A stretch of DNA of 64,000 bases from Acidaminococcus fermentans DSM 20731 (GTDB taxonomy: Bacteria; Bacillota; Negativicutes; Acidaminococcales; Acidaminococcaceae), in assembly GCF_000025305.1 (NCBI RefSeq), contig NC_013740.1, positions 620,001 through 684,000 of the forward strand, written 5' to 3'. This document shows positions 1 to 7,017 of the stretch, in pieces. The notes below the pieces were generated by a model, which saw only the letters and a program-made list of their open reading frames with translations, was not told where the DNA came from and made no database searches. The position numbers and the translations under genes are program-made. Every line of letters begins with the position of its first letter. Within the stretch, counting starts at the first letter, position 1.

Positions 1-434
1 AAGCCCGCAACGAGGAATTGAAGGGGCATGTGGAATACGTAGGGTTCCTTCCGCCTCACAAAGATGATGCTGAACTGAGAAAAATCATGGAAGCCCAGCC
101 GGAAGGACTGTACAAGGACGGCATCGATTACTACGGCTTATCTTACCGTTCGTCCCGGGCTACGGGCAGCTACACGAAGGAATTCTTCCTGAAGCTGATG
201 ACCTTCGATGTGGAAGACCATATGGATCTGATCAACCAGCCGCTGCTCATGGTAGCCGGCAGCGCCGCAGACACCCTGTACATGACGGAAGATGCCTTCA
301 AGAAGGCAACGAATGCCAAAGACAAGGAACTGTACCTGATCCCCGGCGCCAGCCACATCAAGACCTACTGGCAGCCTGATTATGTGAAACAGGAATTGGC
401 CAAGTTCGAGGAATTCTTCGGGAAGAACCTGTAA
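1..434 (+). CDS. Alpha/beta hydrolase, C-terminal part (5' end outside window)
   Basis: The reading frame is open to the first base of the window, so this is the last ~143 residues of a longer gene; the TTG at position 18 is an internal codon, not a start. The visible part looks like the C-terminal half of a dienelactone-hydrolase/YcjY-type alpha/beta hydrolase: a strand ending in a nucleophile-supporting Asp (LLMVAGSAADTLYM) and a catalytic-His motif (IPGASHIKTYW) near the end. Substrate cannot be inferred. It sits upstream of a LysR-type promoter block and has the same redox-type neighbours (flavodoxins, cupin, carboxymuconolactone-decarboxylase-like protein), so it may belong to the same regulon; its own promoter is out of view. 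Confidence 0.75.
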   Translation, partial: ARNEELKGHVEYVGFLPPHKDDAELRKIMEAQPEGLYKDGIDYYGLSYRSSRATGSYTKEFFLKLMTFDVEDHMDLINQPLLMVAGSAADTLYMTEDAFKKATNAKDKELYLIPGASHIKTYWQPDYVKQELAKFEEFFGKNL

Positions 435-444
435 AATCCCAACC

Positions 445-511
445 ATACACTTTCCGTATATTGCACAAAACCAAATAAGCATTTTATATTGTAGCAGAGG
501 TGTGCTATGCT
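445..511 (+). promoter_or_regulatory. LysR-type promoter block 1 (upstream of cupin gene)
   Basis: ATAC-N7-GTAT at 445-459 is an inverted T-N11-A site. An ATAAGCATTTTATAT box lies at 475-489, starting 30 bp after the first site, and TATGCT at 506-511 is the -10 box after a 16-bp gap. There is no good -35 hexamer, as expected for an activator-dependent promoter. The same layout with identical spacing occurs at four other places in the first 7 kb. Confidence 0.7.
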
Positions 512-560
512 GTAGCCAACGGATAAAGAATCGCCGGATTTCTTGAAGGAGGAAAGAACG

Positions 561-980
561 ATGGATCTGAAAGAAATGCTGAAACATACGCCTTTTGGGC
601 TGGGCGAGGAAAATACGGCCTATGCCCAATATTTCGACGGCAAGAGTTATTTGGATATGCTGACCACGGAACAGGTGCCCACGGCTGTGGTGAATTTCGA
701 ACCGGGCTGCCGGAACCACTGGCACATCCACCATGCCACAAAGGGTGGCGGGCAGATGCTGATTGTCACCGCCGGCCGGGGCTGGTACCAGGAATGGGGG
801 CAGCCGGCACGGGAACTGAAACCGGGCGATGTGGTGAACATCCCGCCGGAAGTGAAGCACTGGCACGGCGCTGCCAAGGATTGTGCCTTCCAGCATCTGG
901 CCCTGGAAGTACCCGGTGAAGGCTGCAGCAACGAATGGTGCGAAGCCGTGGATCCGGACGAATACAACAAGCTGAAATAA
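561..980 (+). CDS. Cupin-domain protein
   Basis: A 139-aa single-domain cupin. The metal-binding motif 1 is visible as HWHIHHATKGGG...E-like sequence and motif 2 as PPEVKHWHGAA, with the histidines expected to bind a divalent metal. Small cupins of this kind often sit beside carboxymuconolactone-decarboxylase-like proteins and flavodoxins in anaerobes; the substrate is unknown. ATG 561 is chosen because AAGGAGG lies 8 bp upstream; an in-frame TTG at 543 overlaps that ribosome site and is rejected. It is followed after 15 bp by the flavodoxin lipoprotein gene, so the two probably form an operon driven by the LysR-type promoter block at 445-511. Confidence 0.85.
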   Translation: MDLKEMLKHTPFGLGEENTAYAQYFDGKSYLDMLTTEQVPTAVVNFEPGCRNHWHIHHATKGGGQMLIVTAGRGWYQEWGQPARELKPGDVVNIPPEVKHWHGAAKDCAFQHLALEVPGEGCSNEWCEAVDPDEYNKLK

Positions 981-995
981 GGGGAAGAAACCACA

Positions 996-1622
996 ATGAA
1001 ACTGAAGAAATTTTTTGCTATCATCTGCATGGCCGTAAGCCTGCTGGGCGTGACCGCCTGTGGCAGCCAGGCCAGCAATACCACGGGTGGCGGCACCCAG
1101 ACCGCCGCTGGGGAAAAGGCACCGGCCAAAGCCAGGAAGGTACTGGTGGTGTACTATACCAACAGCCACCGGACGGAACAGGTAGCCAAGGACATCGCCA
1201 AGAAGACCGGCGGCGACCTGTACCTGCTGGACCCCCAGCAGCCCTACACGGAAGCGGACCTGGACTACAACAACAAGAGCGCCCGTGTGTATAAAGAACA
1301 CGAGGATCCCAAACTGCAGGATGTGGCTCTGAAGAATGCCAAACCGGCCAACTGGAAAGACTACGATACCGTATTCGTGGGCTACCCCATCTGGTGGGGC
1401 ATAGCAGCCTGGCCTCTGAACCAGTTCGTGAAGAGCAACGATTTCACCGGCAAGACGGTAATCCCCTTCAGCACTTCCGCCAGCAGCGGTATGGGCGGCA
1501 GCGTGGGTAAGCTGAAGGCCATGGCCGGCGGCAAAGGCAACTGGCTGAGCGGCATGGGCTTCACCGGCGGTATCGACGACAGCAAGGTGAACAGCTGGGT
1601 CGACAGCCTGGGACTGAAATAA
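996..1622 (+). CDS. Flavodoxin-family lipoprotein (extracytoplasmic)
   Basis: 208 aa. The N-terminus is a lipoprotein signal: positive MKLKK, a hydrophobic stretch, then VTAC with Cys22 as the expected lipidated residue, followed by a Ser/Thr/Gly/Ala-rich linker to about residue 45. The rest is a flavodoxin-like domain: strand VLVVYYTNSHRTEQVA (phosphate loop for FMN), then FVGYPIWWG, the W-containing loop typical of this subfamily. Flavodoxins normally act in the cytoplasm, so a membrane-anchored extracytoplasmic version is unusual and would need FMN outside the membrane. It shares an operon with the cupin gene upstream and ends before a strong terminator. Confidence 0.85.
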   Translation: MKLKKFFAIICMAVSLLGVTACGSQASNTTGGGTQTAAGEKAPAKARKVLVVYYTNSHRTEQVAKDIAKKTGGDLYLLDPQQPYTEADLDYNNKSARVYKEHEDPKLQDVALKNAKPANWKDYDTVFVGYPIWWGIAAWPLNQFVKSNDFTGKTVIPFSTSASSGMGGSVGKLKAMAGGKGNWLSGMGFTGGIDDSKVNSWVDSLGLK

Positions 1623-1644
1623 GGGAGAGCCGCATTGCGGTTCT

Positions 1645-1680
1645 CAGTCTCTAGTCAATGGTCTCTAGTCTCTAGCCGAT
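1645..1680. repeat. CTAGTC-type 7-bp tandem array, copy 1
   Basis: Degenerate tandem units of the CTAGTCA/CTAGTCT type, ending in TAGCCGATGGA. The same family is found at 7461-7492, 7765-7797, 27814-27852 and, rearranged in inverted form, at 28328-28406. A fragment (CTCGAGACTCGTGACTT) lies at 1744-1760. Confidence 0.75.
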
Positions 1681-1706
1681 GGAGAAAATTTAAATAATAA
1701 AATCAG

Positions 1707-1736
1707 AAGAACCCGTCCGCTAAGGGCGGGTTCTTT
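1707..1736 (+). terminator. Rho-independent terminator after flavodoxin lipoprotein gene
   Basis: Stem AAGAACCCG (1707-1715) pairs with CGGGTTCTT (1727-1735) and extends three pairs inward; a short T-rich tail follows. It separates the cupin/flavodoxin operon from the next promoter block. Confidence 0.75.
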
Positions 1737-1764
1737 CCATAAGCTCGAGACTCGTGACTTATCC

Positions 1765-1831
1765 ATACATTTTTCGTATCATGCATAAGAATCAATAAGC
1801 ATTTCATATTACTGCGAATTTCTGGTATGCT
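1765..1831 (+). promoter_or_regulatory. LysR-type promoter block 2 (upstream of flavodoxin gene)
   Basis: ATAC-N7-GTAT at 1765-1779, ATAAGCATTTCATAT at 1795-1809 (30-bp start-to-start), 16-bp gap, TATGCT at 1826-1831. Spacing is identical to block 1. Confidence 0.7.
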
Positions 1832-1863
1832 GAAGACAACGGATACAGGAGGGAAAATAAATT

Positions 1864-2367
1864 ATGAAGAAACTGCTGATTGTCTATTATTCCTGGTCCA
1901 ACGGGAATACCAAAAAGATCGCGGAGGAGCTGCAGAAGGTTACCGGCGGCGACCTGGCCCGGATCGATACGAAGACCGCCTATAAAGAACAGGACTACCA
2001 GGTGGTGGTGGATCAGGCGGAAAAGGATGTGCAACGGGGCTACGAACCCGTCCTGGCGCCCCGTTTCTTTAAAGTGAAGGACTACGATGCCATCACCCTG
2101 GGCACGCCCACCTGGTGGTACACCATGGCCCCGGCCATAAAGACGTTCCTCCATGAGGAGGATATGAAGAGCAAGCTGGTGATCCCCTTTGCCACCCACG
2201 GCGGCTGGCCGGCCCATGTACTGGCCGATTTGAAGAAGGCCTGCCCCGGAGCCCAGTTCGGACCGGAGCTGGCTGTACAGTTCGATTCCCAGGGCGGCAG
2301 TACCCAGGTGACGCCTCAGAAGCAGGTGGAAGCCTGGCTGGAGCAGGTGAAAACCTGTCTGGCATAA
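1864..2367 (+). CDS. Flavodoxin-family protein
   Basis: 167 aa, cytoplasmic (no signal). The N-terminal strand and phosphate loop (LIVYYSWSNGNTKKIA) match the FMN-binding loop of flavodoxins, and TPTWWYTMAP is the second flavin-contacting loop. It is of the long class used as electron carrier or as NAD(P)H:quinone/FMN oxidoreductase; which one cannot be told here. It lies 33 bp downstream of the second LysR-type promoter block, has a GGAGGG ribosome site, and tatA follows after about 77 bp with no terminator between, so tatA and tatC may be co-transcribed with it. Confidence 0.85.
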   Translation: MKKLLIVYYSWSNGNTKKIAEELQKVTGGDLARIDTKTAYKEQDYQVVVDQAEKDVQRGYEPVLAPRFFKVKDYDAITLGTPTWWYTMAPAIKTFLHEEDMKSKLVIPFATHGGWPAHVLADLKKACPGAQFGPELAVQFDSQGGSTQVTPQKQVEAWLEQVKTCLA

Positions 2368-2444
2368 GAAATAGTTCGTAAAGTGATTCCAAGAATCAGC
2401 GGAAACGCAGTGTGGATTTTGGAAGGATCCGGAAGGAGGACATG

Positions 2445-2642
2445 ATGTTTGGATTGGGCGTACCAGAATTGATGATGATCCTGATCATCGGGCTGATTGT
2501 GTTCGGACCGGGCAAGCTGCCCACCATTGGCAGCGCCCTGGGCAAGAGCATCCGGGAGTTCAAGGAGGCCTTCTATGCTCCCGTGGAAAGCCGGGAAAAA
2601 GAAGGTGGAAAGGATGGCAAGCCGGACGCAAAGCAGGACTGA
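2445..2642 (+). CDS. tatA: Sec-independent translocase protein TatA
   Basis: 65 aa with the TatA/E plan: a short N-terminal membrane helix (PELMMILIIGLIVFGPGKLP) ending in the conserved FGPGKLP hinge, then the amphipathic helix IGSALGKSIREFKEA and a charged tail rich in Lys/Glu/Asp. Start: ATG 2445 is 5 bp from AAGGAGG; ATG 2442 is also possible, and a GTG at 2412 would place the ribosome site inside the gene. It forms the pore-forming/membrane-weakening part of the Tat system, with TatC 4 bp downstream. No separate TatB is seen, so this is a minimal TatA-TatC system as in many Firmicutes. Confidence 0.93.
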   Translation: MFGLGVPELMMILIIGLIVFGPGKLPTIGSALGKSIREFKEAFYAPVESREKEGGKDGKPDAKQD

Positions 2643-2646
2643 TGAT

Positions 2647-3330
2647 ATGACCTGGGTGGAACATATGGAGGAGCTGCGCCGGCGGATCCTGAAATCCCTG
2701 CTGGCCGTGGGAATCGGCATGGTAGCGGCGTTCTTCTTCATGGACCCGATCATGGCCTTTCTCACCCGTTCGGCCGGGACCCTGTACTTTTTGAAACCGG
2801 CCGAAGCCTTCATGACGTATTTCAAGGTGCTGGCGGTGGTCGGGCTGCTGCTGGCTTCTCCAGTCTGGTTCTACCAGCTGTGGGCGTTCCTGCTGCCGGC
2901 GCTGACACAGAAAGAGAAGAAGACCCTGCTGGCCTTCGTCCCTTTTTCGGTGCTGCTGTTCGTGGGCGGCTGCGTCTTCGCCTTTGAAATCGTGCTGCCC
3001 CGGGGCCTGGCGTTCTTCCTGGAGTTCACGTCCCCGGCAGTGCAGCCGCTGCTTTCCCTGGAAAGCTATCTGGATTTCATGGTGATGCTGGTGCTGCCTT
3101 TCGGGGTGCTGTTCAACCTGCCGCTGGCGCTGCTGTTCCTGGCCCTGGCCGGGCTCATCCGGTCGGAGCAGCTGCGGAAGGCCAGACGATTCGTGATCTT
3201 CGGCAGTTTCGTGGCGGCGGGGATTTTGACGCCTACTACGGACATCGTGACCCAGTGCCTGCTGGCCGTGCCGCTGATTTTGCTCTACGAGCTGAGCTAC
3301 GGCATGATCCGGTTCGGGCTGGGACGGTAA
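2647..3330 (+). CDS. tatC: Sec-independent translocase protein TatC
   Basis: 227 aa with six predicted membrane helices. The N-terminal cytoplasmic segment has the TatC signature EHMEELRRRI, which recognises the twin-arginine signal peptide. Start ATG 2647 lies just after the tatA stop (4-bp gap) and gives a normal TatC N-terminus; the frame is open further upstream (to 2497) but that part overlaps tatA and does not look like TatC. The likely local client is the DUF362 lipoprotein at 5759-6877, whose N-terminus carries DRREFLK. Confidence 0.93.
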   Translation: MTWVEHMEELRRRILKSLLAVGIGMVAAFFFMDPIMAFLTRSAGTLYFLKPAEAFMTYFKVLAVVGLLLASPVWFYQLWAFLLPALTQKEKKTLLAFVPFSVLLFVGGCVFAFEIVLPRGLAFFLEFTSPAVQPLLSLESYLDFMVMLVLPFGVLFNLPLALLFLALAGLIRSEQLRKARRFVIFGSFVAAGILTPTTDIVTQCLLAVPLILLYELSYGMIRFGLGR

Positions 3331-3432
3331 ATGGCAGGTATGTAGCGGAGGCTATCTGCTTGTCGCTGAAAGCGATGGCAAGGGCCATGAGCCGATGGAA
3401 GCCAGCTCACGCTGGCAAAGAATAAAGAATAA

Positions 3433-3560
3433 AACCCTCCAGACCTGGGTTCGGACGTCCCTGATGGGCCGTCCCTACGAAAACAATATACCGTACGGTA
3501 AAATTTCGTAGGGTCTACCCGTAAGGGGAGACCGTTCCCAGGTCCTCCGAGGGCTTTTTT
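3433..3560. repeat. Long imperfect inverted repeat with nested palindromes (terminator-like end)
   Basis: Outer arms AACCCTC/GAGGGCT and GACCTGGG/CCCAGGTC enclose inner arms CCCTACGAAA (3473-3482) and TTTCGTAGGG (3504-3513), a central ACCGTACGGT palindrome, and a GGTCT/AGACC hairpin. A T-run follows at about 3554-3561, so it probably ends tatC transcription. Upstream, at about 3390-3425, is a fragment of the GCCGATGGAAGCCAGC repeat also seen at 27850. The CGTAGGG core resembles the REP-like elements at 22356, 23440, 36016 and 44937. No gene is seen in 3331-3671. Confidence 0.65.
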
Positions 3561-3572
3561 TATTTTATAAAG

Positions 3573-3639
3573 ATGAAAAAATCGTATATCAAATAATATA
3601 TTATAAGTATTTAACATACCACTGACACCGTGTTATTCT
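3573..3639 (+). promoter_or_regulatory. LysR-type promoter block 3 (upstream of SGNH hydrolase gene)
   Basis: ATGA-N7-GTAT at 3573-3587 (one mismatch to ATAC), ATAAGTATTTAACAT at 3603-3617, 16-bp gap, TATTCT at 3634-3639. It keeps the 30-bp and 16-bp spacings although the flanking sequence is unrelated to the other blocks. Confidence 0.6.
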
Positions 3640-3671
3640 AGGGACAACAAAAAGGAAGGAGATGAAAAGCC

Positions 3672-4991
3672 ATGAAAAAGACCGTATGTCACTCTTTAAA
3701 AGCCAACCTGCTGGCACTTCTGGTGGTCCCGCTGCTTTTGGGGAGCAACTGCACCGTCCGCCGGAGCCTTGGGCTTTCTACCGATACGACCATTTCTCAG
3801 GAGGCAACGGTCCAGGCGGCCACCGTGGACCTGGGGCTGCTCCAGTGGCGGGAGCGGCTGGATGCGGTTCGCAGCGAAGTGGAGATCCTGGATGGCATCC
3901 CCGCCAGCCTGGATCCGGACAAACCCAGTCCGGACGCCATCTATCGCAACGGCCATGTGTATGGCAGTGCCATCCTGCTGCCCATGGGAGAACTGAAGGG
4001 GAAGCAGAAACAGCCCCTTCTGTATTACCGGGTGCGGGCCTACGATCTGGAAGGCAATCCGGTGGGATCTTACTCCCAGATGCAGCCCGTGAGCGGCAGC
4101 CTCCAGAAGGTGACCCGGAACGCCCCCGTGCCCCGCAGCAGCATGGACGACAACGGCTCCGAGCTTCTGTACCCTGTATATGCCTATACGGGCAACCCCG
4201 GCGCCACCCAGTATGAGGTGGAAGTTACGGACCATCGGCCGGAAAATCCCAATGGGACGGCTCCTTCCCGGTACCGGGTATTCGCTCAGACTACGAAGCT
4301 GACGGACCTGTACGATGAAAAGCCCCGGATTGGCACCTACTACTGGCGGGTGCGAGGCATGGATGATGCCGGCAATCCTATGGGGGAATGGAGCGAAGCC
4401 CAGAAGTTCACCACCGTTCCCAAAGGGGATATCAAGGTGGGCATCTACGGCGACAGCATTTCCCACGGCGGCGGGCACCTTTCCTACAGCCCCGTGGATT
4501 ACGCCTACAGCTACAGCCACTATCTGGGCTTCCGGACCATCAACCTGTCCCAGAGCGGGGACACCAGCGCCATGATGCTGGAACGGTTCGATCGAGATGT
4601 ACCGGCCTTCCGGCTGAAATACCTGCTGATCATGGGTGGGACCAACAGCCTGCGGGCCGGCGTACCGGCGGAGGATGTGATCCGGGATCTGGACGCTATA
4701 GGTGAGAAGGCAAGAGAGCGGGGCATCACCCCCATCTATTTGACGCTTCCGCCCATCAATCCGGCCAACATCCAGAAGGCTTTTGATGAATCCACCTACG
4801 AAAACTGGCGGCAGTCCTTTGCCCAGGTGAACGATTACATCCGCAGCCGGGACCACATCGATGTGGCGGCCCAGTTCGACGAGCAGAAGGACCTTCCGAC
4901 GGAACTGGCCCTGGACGGCATCCATGGCGACTGGAATATGAAGCTGACCATGGCCCAGGCCATCAACACGGCTATGGCTGGACGGGTGTAA
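3672..4991 (+). CDS. Exported SGNH/GDSL-family hydrolase with Fn3-like N-terminal part
   Basis: 439 aa. A signal peptide (MKKTVCHSLK then a hydrophobic stretch to ~23, with Cys27 a possible but poor lipidation site) is followed by ~220 residues with two fibronectin-III-like repeats (LLYYRVRAYDLEGNPVG and YYWRVRGMDDAGNPMGEWS share the same strand pattern). The catalytic SGNH domain starts at ~250: block I GDSIS (Ser262), block III GGTN (Asn325), block V DGIHGD (Asp415, His418). It probably removes acyl groups from a carbohydrate or lipid outside the cytoplasm; the substrate is unknown. The gene follows LysR-type promoter block 3 and a GGAAGGAG ribosome site. Confidence 0.82.
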   Translation: MKKTVCHSLKANLLALLVVPLLLGSNCTVRRSLGLSTDTTISQEATVQAATVDLGLLQWRERLDAVRSEVEILDGIPASLDPDKPSPDAIYRNGHVYGSAILLPMGELKGKQKQPLLYYRVRAYDLEGNPVGSYSQMQPVSGSLQKVTRNAPVPRSSMDDNGSELLYPVYAYTGNPGATQYEVEVTDHRPENPNGTAPSRYRVFAQTTKLTDLYDEKPRIGTYYWRVRGMDDAGNPMGEWSEAQKFTTVPKGDIKVGIYGDSISHGGGHLSYSPVDYAYSYSHYLGFRTINLSQSGDTSAMMLERFDRDVPAFRLKYLLIMGGTNSLRAGVPAEDVIRDLDAIGEKARERGITPIYLTLPPINPANIQKAFDESTYENWRQSFAQVNDYIRSRDHIDVAAQFDEQKDLPTELALDGIHGDWNMKLTMAQAINTAMAGRV

Positions 4992-5006
4992 AGGAGGAAT
5001 TTGTCC

Positions 5007-5057
5007 ATGCATGACGTCATCCTGAACTGCGCAGAACAACTGGGGGCCAATCTGTAA
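5007..5057 (+). CDS. Possible 16-aa small ORF 1
   Basis: ATG 5007 is preceded by AAGGAGG at 4991-4997 and encodes MHDVILNCAEQLGANL. It lies 15 bp after the SGNH hydrolase stop. No similarity is recognised. It may be a translated small ORF, or the start of a decayed gene. Confidence 0.3.
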   Translation: MHDVILNCAEQLGANL

Positions 5058-5076
5058 GCGATAGAAGGAGGAATGC

Positions 5077-5133
5077 ATGATGATGACGGCGGCAGCGACC
5101 CTGGAATCCTGGAAAGAAAAACAACTGATTTAA
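5077..5133 (+). CDS. Possible 18-aa small ORF 2
   Basis: Starts with three ATG codons, preceded by AAGGAGG at 5065-5071, and encodes a short peptide ending in LESWKEKQLI. It follows small ORF 1 by 19 bp and ends just before LysR-type promoter block 4. Not recognised. The strong ribosome site is the only support. Confidence 0.28.
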   Translation: MMMTAAATLESWKEKQLI

Positions 5134-5141
5134 AAAAAAGG

Positions 5142-5208
5142 ATACTCTTTTTCTATGGCAACGTATCGGCAATAAGCATTTAACATTGTGCCAAGGATTT
5201 GGTATGCT
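5142..5208 (+). promoter_or_regulatory. LysR-type promoter block 4 (upstream of flavodoxin gene)
   Basis: ATAC-N7-CTAT at 5142-5156 (one mismatch), ATAAGCATTTAACAT at 5172-5186, 16-bp gap, TATGCT at 5203-5208. Confidence 0.7.
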
Positions 5209-5238
5209 GGAACCGGAAGAATCCTGGAGGAGGAATTC

Positions 5239-5694
5239 ATGATGACGAAGAAACTGGTTGCCTATTTTTCTGCCAGCGGGGTTACAGCCGCCAAGGCGAA
5301 GAAACTGGCTGAAGTGGTGGGGGCGGACCTGTACGAAATCGCTCCCAAAGATAGATATACGAACGCGGACCTGAACTGGACGAACAAAAAGGCCCGGAGC
5401 ACGGTGGAAATGAACGATCCCGCCAGCCGTCCGGAACTGAAGGAAAACGGGCTGGATCTGACGGGGTATGACACGGTTTACATCGGCTTCCCCATCTGGT
5501 GGTACACGGCGCCCCACATCATCCGCAGCTTCCTGGAACAGAACAAGCTGACCGGCGTGGACATCGTATTGTTCGCCACCAGCGGCGGCAGCAGTATTTC
5601 CAAGGCGTACCGGGACCTGCGCAAGGCCTACCCGAAACTGAACATCACGAACGGGGTGCTGCTGAACGGCTCCATTTCTGGAAACCTGGCGTAA
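5239..5694 (+). CDS. Flavodoxin-family protein
   Basis: 151 aa, cytoplasmic. VAYFSASGVTAAKAKKLA is the FMN phosphate loop and FPIWWYTAPHIIRSFLE the second flavin loop, the same WW-containing variant as in the other two flavodoxins here. The C-terminus is ~15 residues shorter than the 167-aa paralogue. ATG 5239 is used because GGAGGAGG lies 5 bp upstream; ATG 5242 is equally possible, and the further upstream in-frame extension includes the promoter. It follows LysR-type promoter block 4 and lies 64 bp upstream of the DUF362 gene, which has no promoter block of its own and may be co-transcribed. Confidence 0.85.
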   Translation: MMTKKLVAYFSASGVTAAKAKKLAEVVGADLYEIAPKDRYTNADLNWTNKKARSTVEMNDPASRPELKENGLDLTGYDTVYIGFPIWWYTAPHIIRSFLEQNKLTGVDIVLFATSGGSSISKAYRDLRKAYPKLNITNGVLLNGSISGNLA

Positions 5695-5758
5695 GAATAG
5701 GAGATGTGGATTAATTTCACAGCTCCGTTTTCGGCATTTTTGAAAAGGAGGATCCCTT

Positions 5759-6877
5759 ATGGACCGCAGAGAATTTTTGAAGATCTCCGGACTGGGGGCA
5801 CTGGCCCTGGTCCTGAGTAGCTGTGGCTTTTCAAAACAGACGGCTTCTTCGGCACAGCTGACGGGAGGCGGCAGCTCCGCCACCGGCAAGGAAAAAGTGG
5901 CCGGTACGGGCGGTGACAAATACATCCCGCCGGAACAACGGCAGGGCAATGAATCCGTGGTGTACTTCACCCGGGACTTGTCAGCGGCTGGCCTGCTGAA
6001 GATTTATGAGACCATTGCCGGCAACATGACCGGCAGGGTGGGCATCAAGCTGCATACGGGCGAGCCCCATGGCCCCAACATCATTCCCCGGCCCTGGGTG
6101 AAGCAGCTCATGGAAGCGAAGCTGCCCAATGCCAGAATCGTGGAGACGAATACCTATTACGGCGGAGCCCGGTACACCACGGAAGAACACCGGAAGACCC
6201 TGGCCGTGAACGGCTGGGATTTCGCGCCGGTGGATATCCTGGACGAAGAGGGGACCACCATGCTGCCCGTCAAGGGAGGCAAATGGTTCACGGAGATGTC
6301 CGTGGGTTCCCATCTGCTGAACTACGATTCCCTGCTGGTGCTGACCCATTTCAAGGGCCATACCATGGGCGGCTTCGGCGGCTCCGACAAGAATATCGGC
6401 ATCGGTTGTGCCGACGGCCGCATCGGCAAGAAGATGATCCATTCCGGCGAGGGCGGCAGCCAGTGGGGCATCGATAAGGAAGAATTCATGGAACGGCTGA
6501 CGGAATCATCCAAGGCCACGGCGGACCATTTCGGCAATCACATCGCCTACATCAATGTGCTGCGCAACATGTCCGTATCCTGCGACTGCGAAGGGACCGG
6601 GGCCCAGCCCGTGGTGACGCCCAACATCGGTATCCTGGCGTCCACGGACATCCTGGCGGCCGATCAGGCTTCCGTAGACCTGGTCTATGCCCTGCCGGAA
6701 AAAGATCGCCACGCCCTGGTGGAACGGATGGAAAGCCGCCACGGCCTGCGCCAGCTGAGCTACATGAAGGAACTGGGCATGGGCTGCGACCGGTATGTGC
6801 TGCTGGACCTGGACCATGGCAGCCAGCCCCTGACCCTGGCGGATGCGGTGAAGGACGTGAAGCCCTTTGAGGGGTAA
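5759..6877 (+). CDS. DUF362-domain lipoprotein with Tat-type signal
   Basis: 372 aa. The N-terminus MDRREFLKISGLGALALVL matches a twin-arginine signal (x-R-R-E-F-L-K), and LSSC with Cys22 is a lipobox, so the protein is probably exported folded by Tat and then lipidated. A Gly/Ser-rich linker to ~55 leads into a DUF362 domain (GIKLHTGEPHGPN, THFKGHTMGGFGGSDKNIGIGCADG). DUF362 proteins are poorly characterised and often associated with Fe-S proteins; here the fused ferredoxin part is absent. TatA/TatC are encoded 2.4 kb upstream. Start ATG 5759 has AAAAGGAGG upstream. Confidence 0.85.
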   Translation: MDRREFLKISGLGALALVLSSCGFSKQTASSAQLTGGGSSATGKEKVAGTGGDKYIPPEQRQGNESVVYFTRDLSAAGLLKIYETIAGNMTGRVGIKLHTGEPHGPNIIPRPWVKQLMEAKLPNARIVETNTYYGGARYTTEEHRKTLAVNGWDFAPVDILDEEGTTMLPVKGGKWFTEMSVGSHLLNYDSLLVLTHFKGHTMGGFGGSDKNIGIGCADGRIGKKMIHSGEGGSQWGIDKEEFMERLTESSKATADHFGNHIAYINVLRNMSVSCDCEGTGAQPVVTPNIGILASTDILAADQASVDLVYALPEKDRHALVERMESRHGLRQLSYMKELGMGCDRYVLLDLDHGSQPLTLADAVKDVKPFEG

Positions 6878-6920
6878 AACAGCTGATAAGAGGTATGATT
6901 TTTCACATCCCCCTTTTTCC

Positions 6921-6987
6921 ATACGTTTTTCCTATTTCCATGGATGAACGATAAGCATTTAACATGGCTCTCCAGATTTGCTATGAT
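6921..6987 (+). promoter_or_regulatory. LysR-type promoter block 5 (upstream of carboxymuconolactone-decarboxylase-like gene)
   Basis: ATAC-N7-CTAT at 6921-6935 (one mismatch), ATAAGCATTTAACAT at 6951-6965, 16-bp gap, TATGAT at 6982-6987. Confidence 0.7.
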
Positions 6988-7017
6988 ACACCCAAGAGAG
7001 AACCCGAAGGAGGAATC

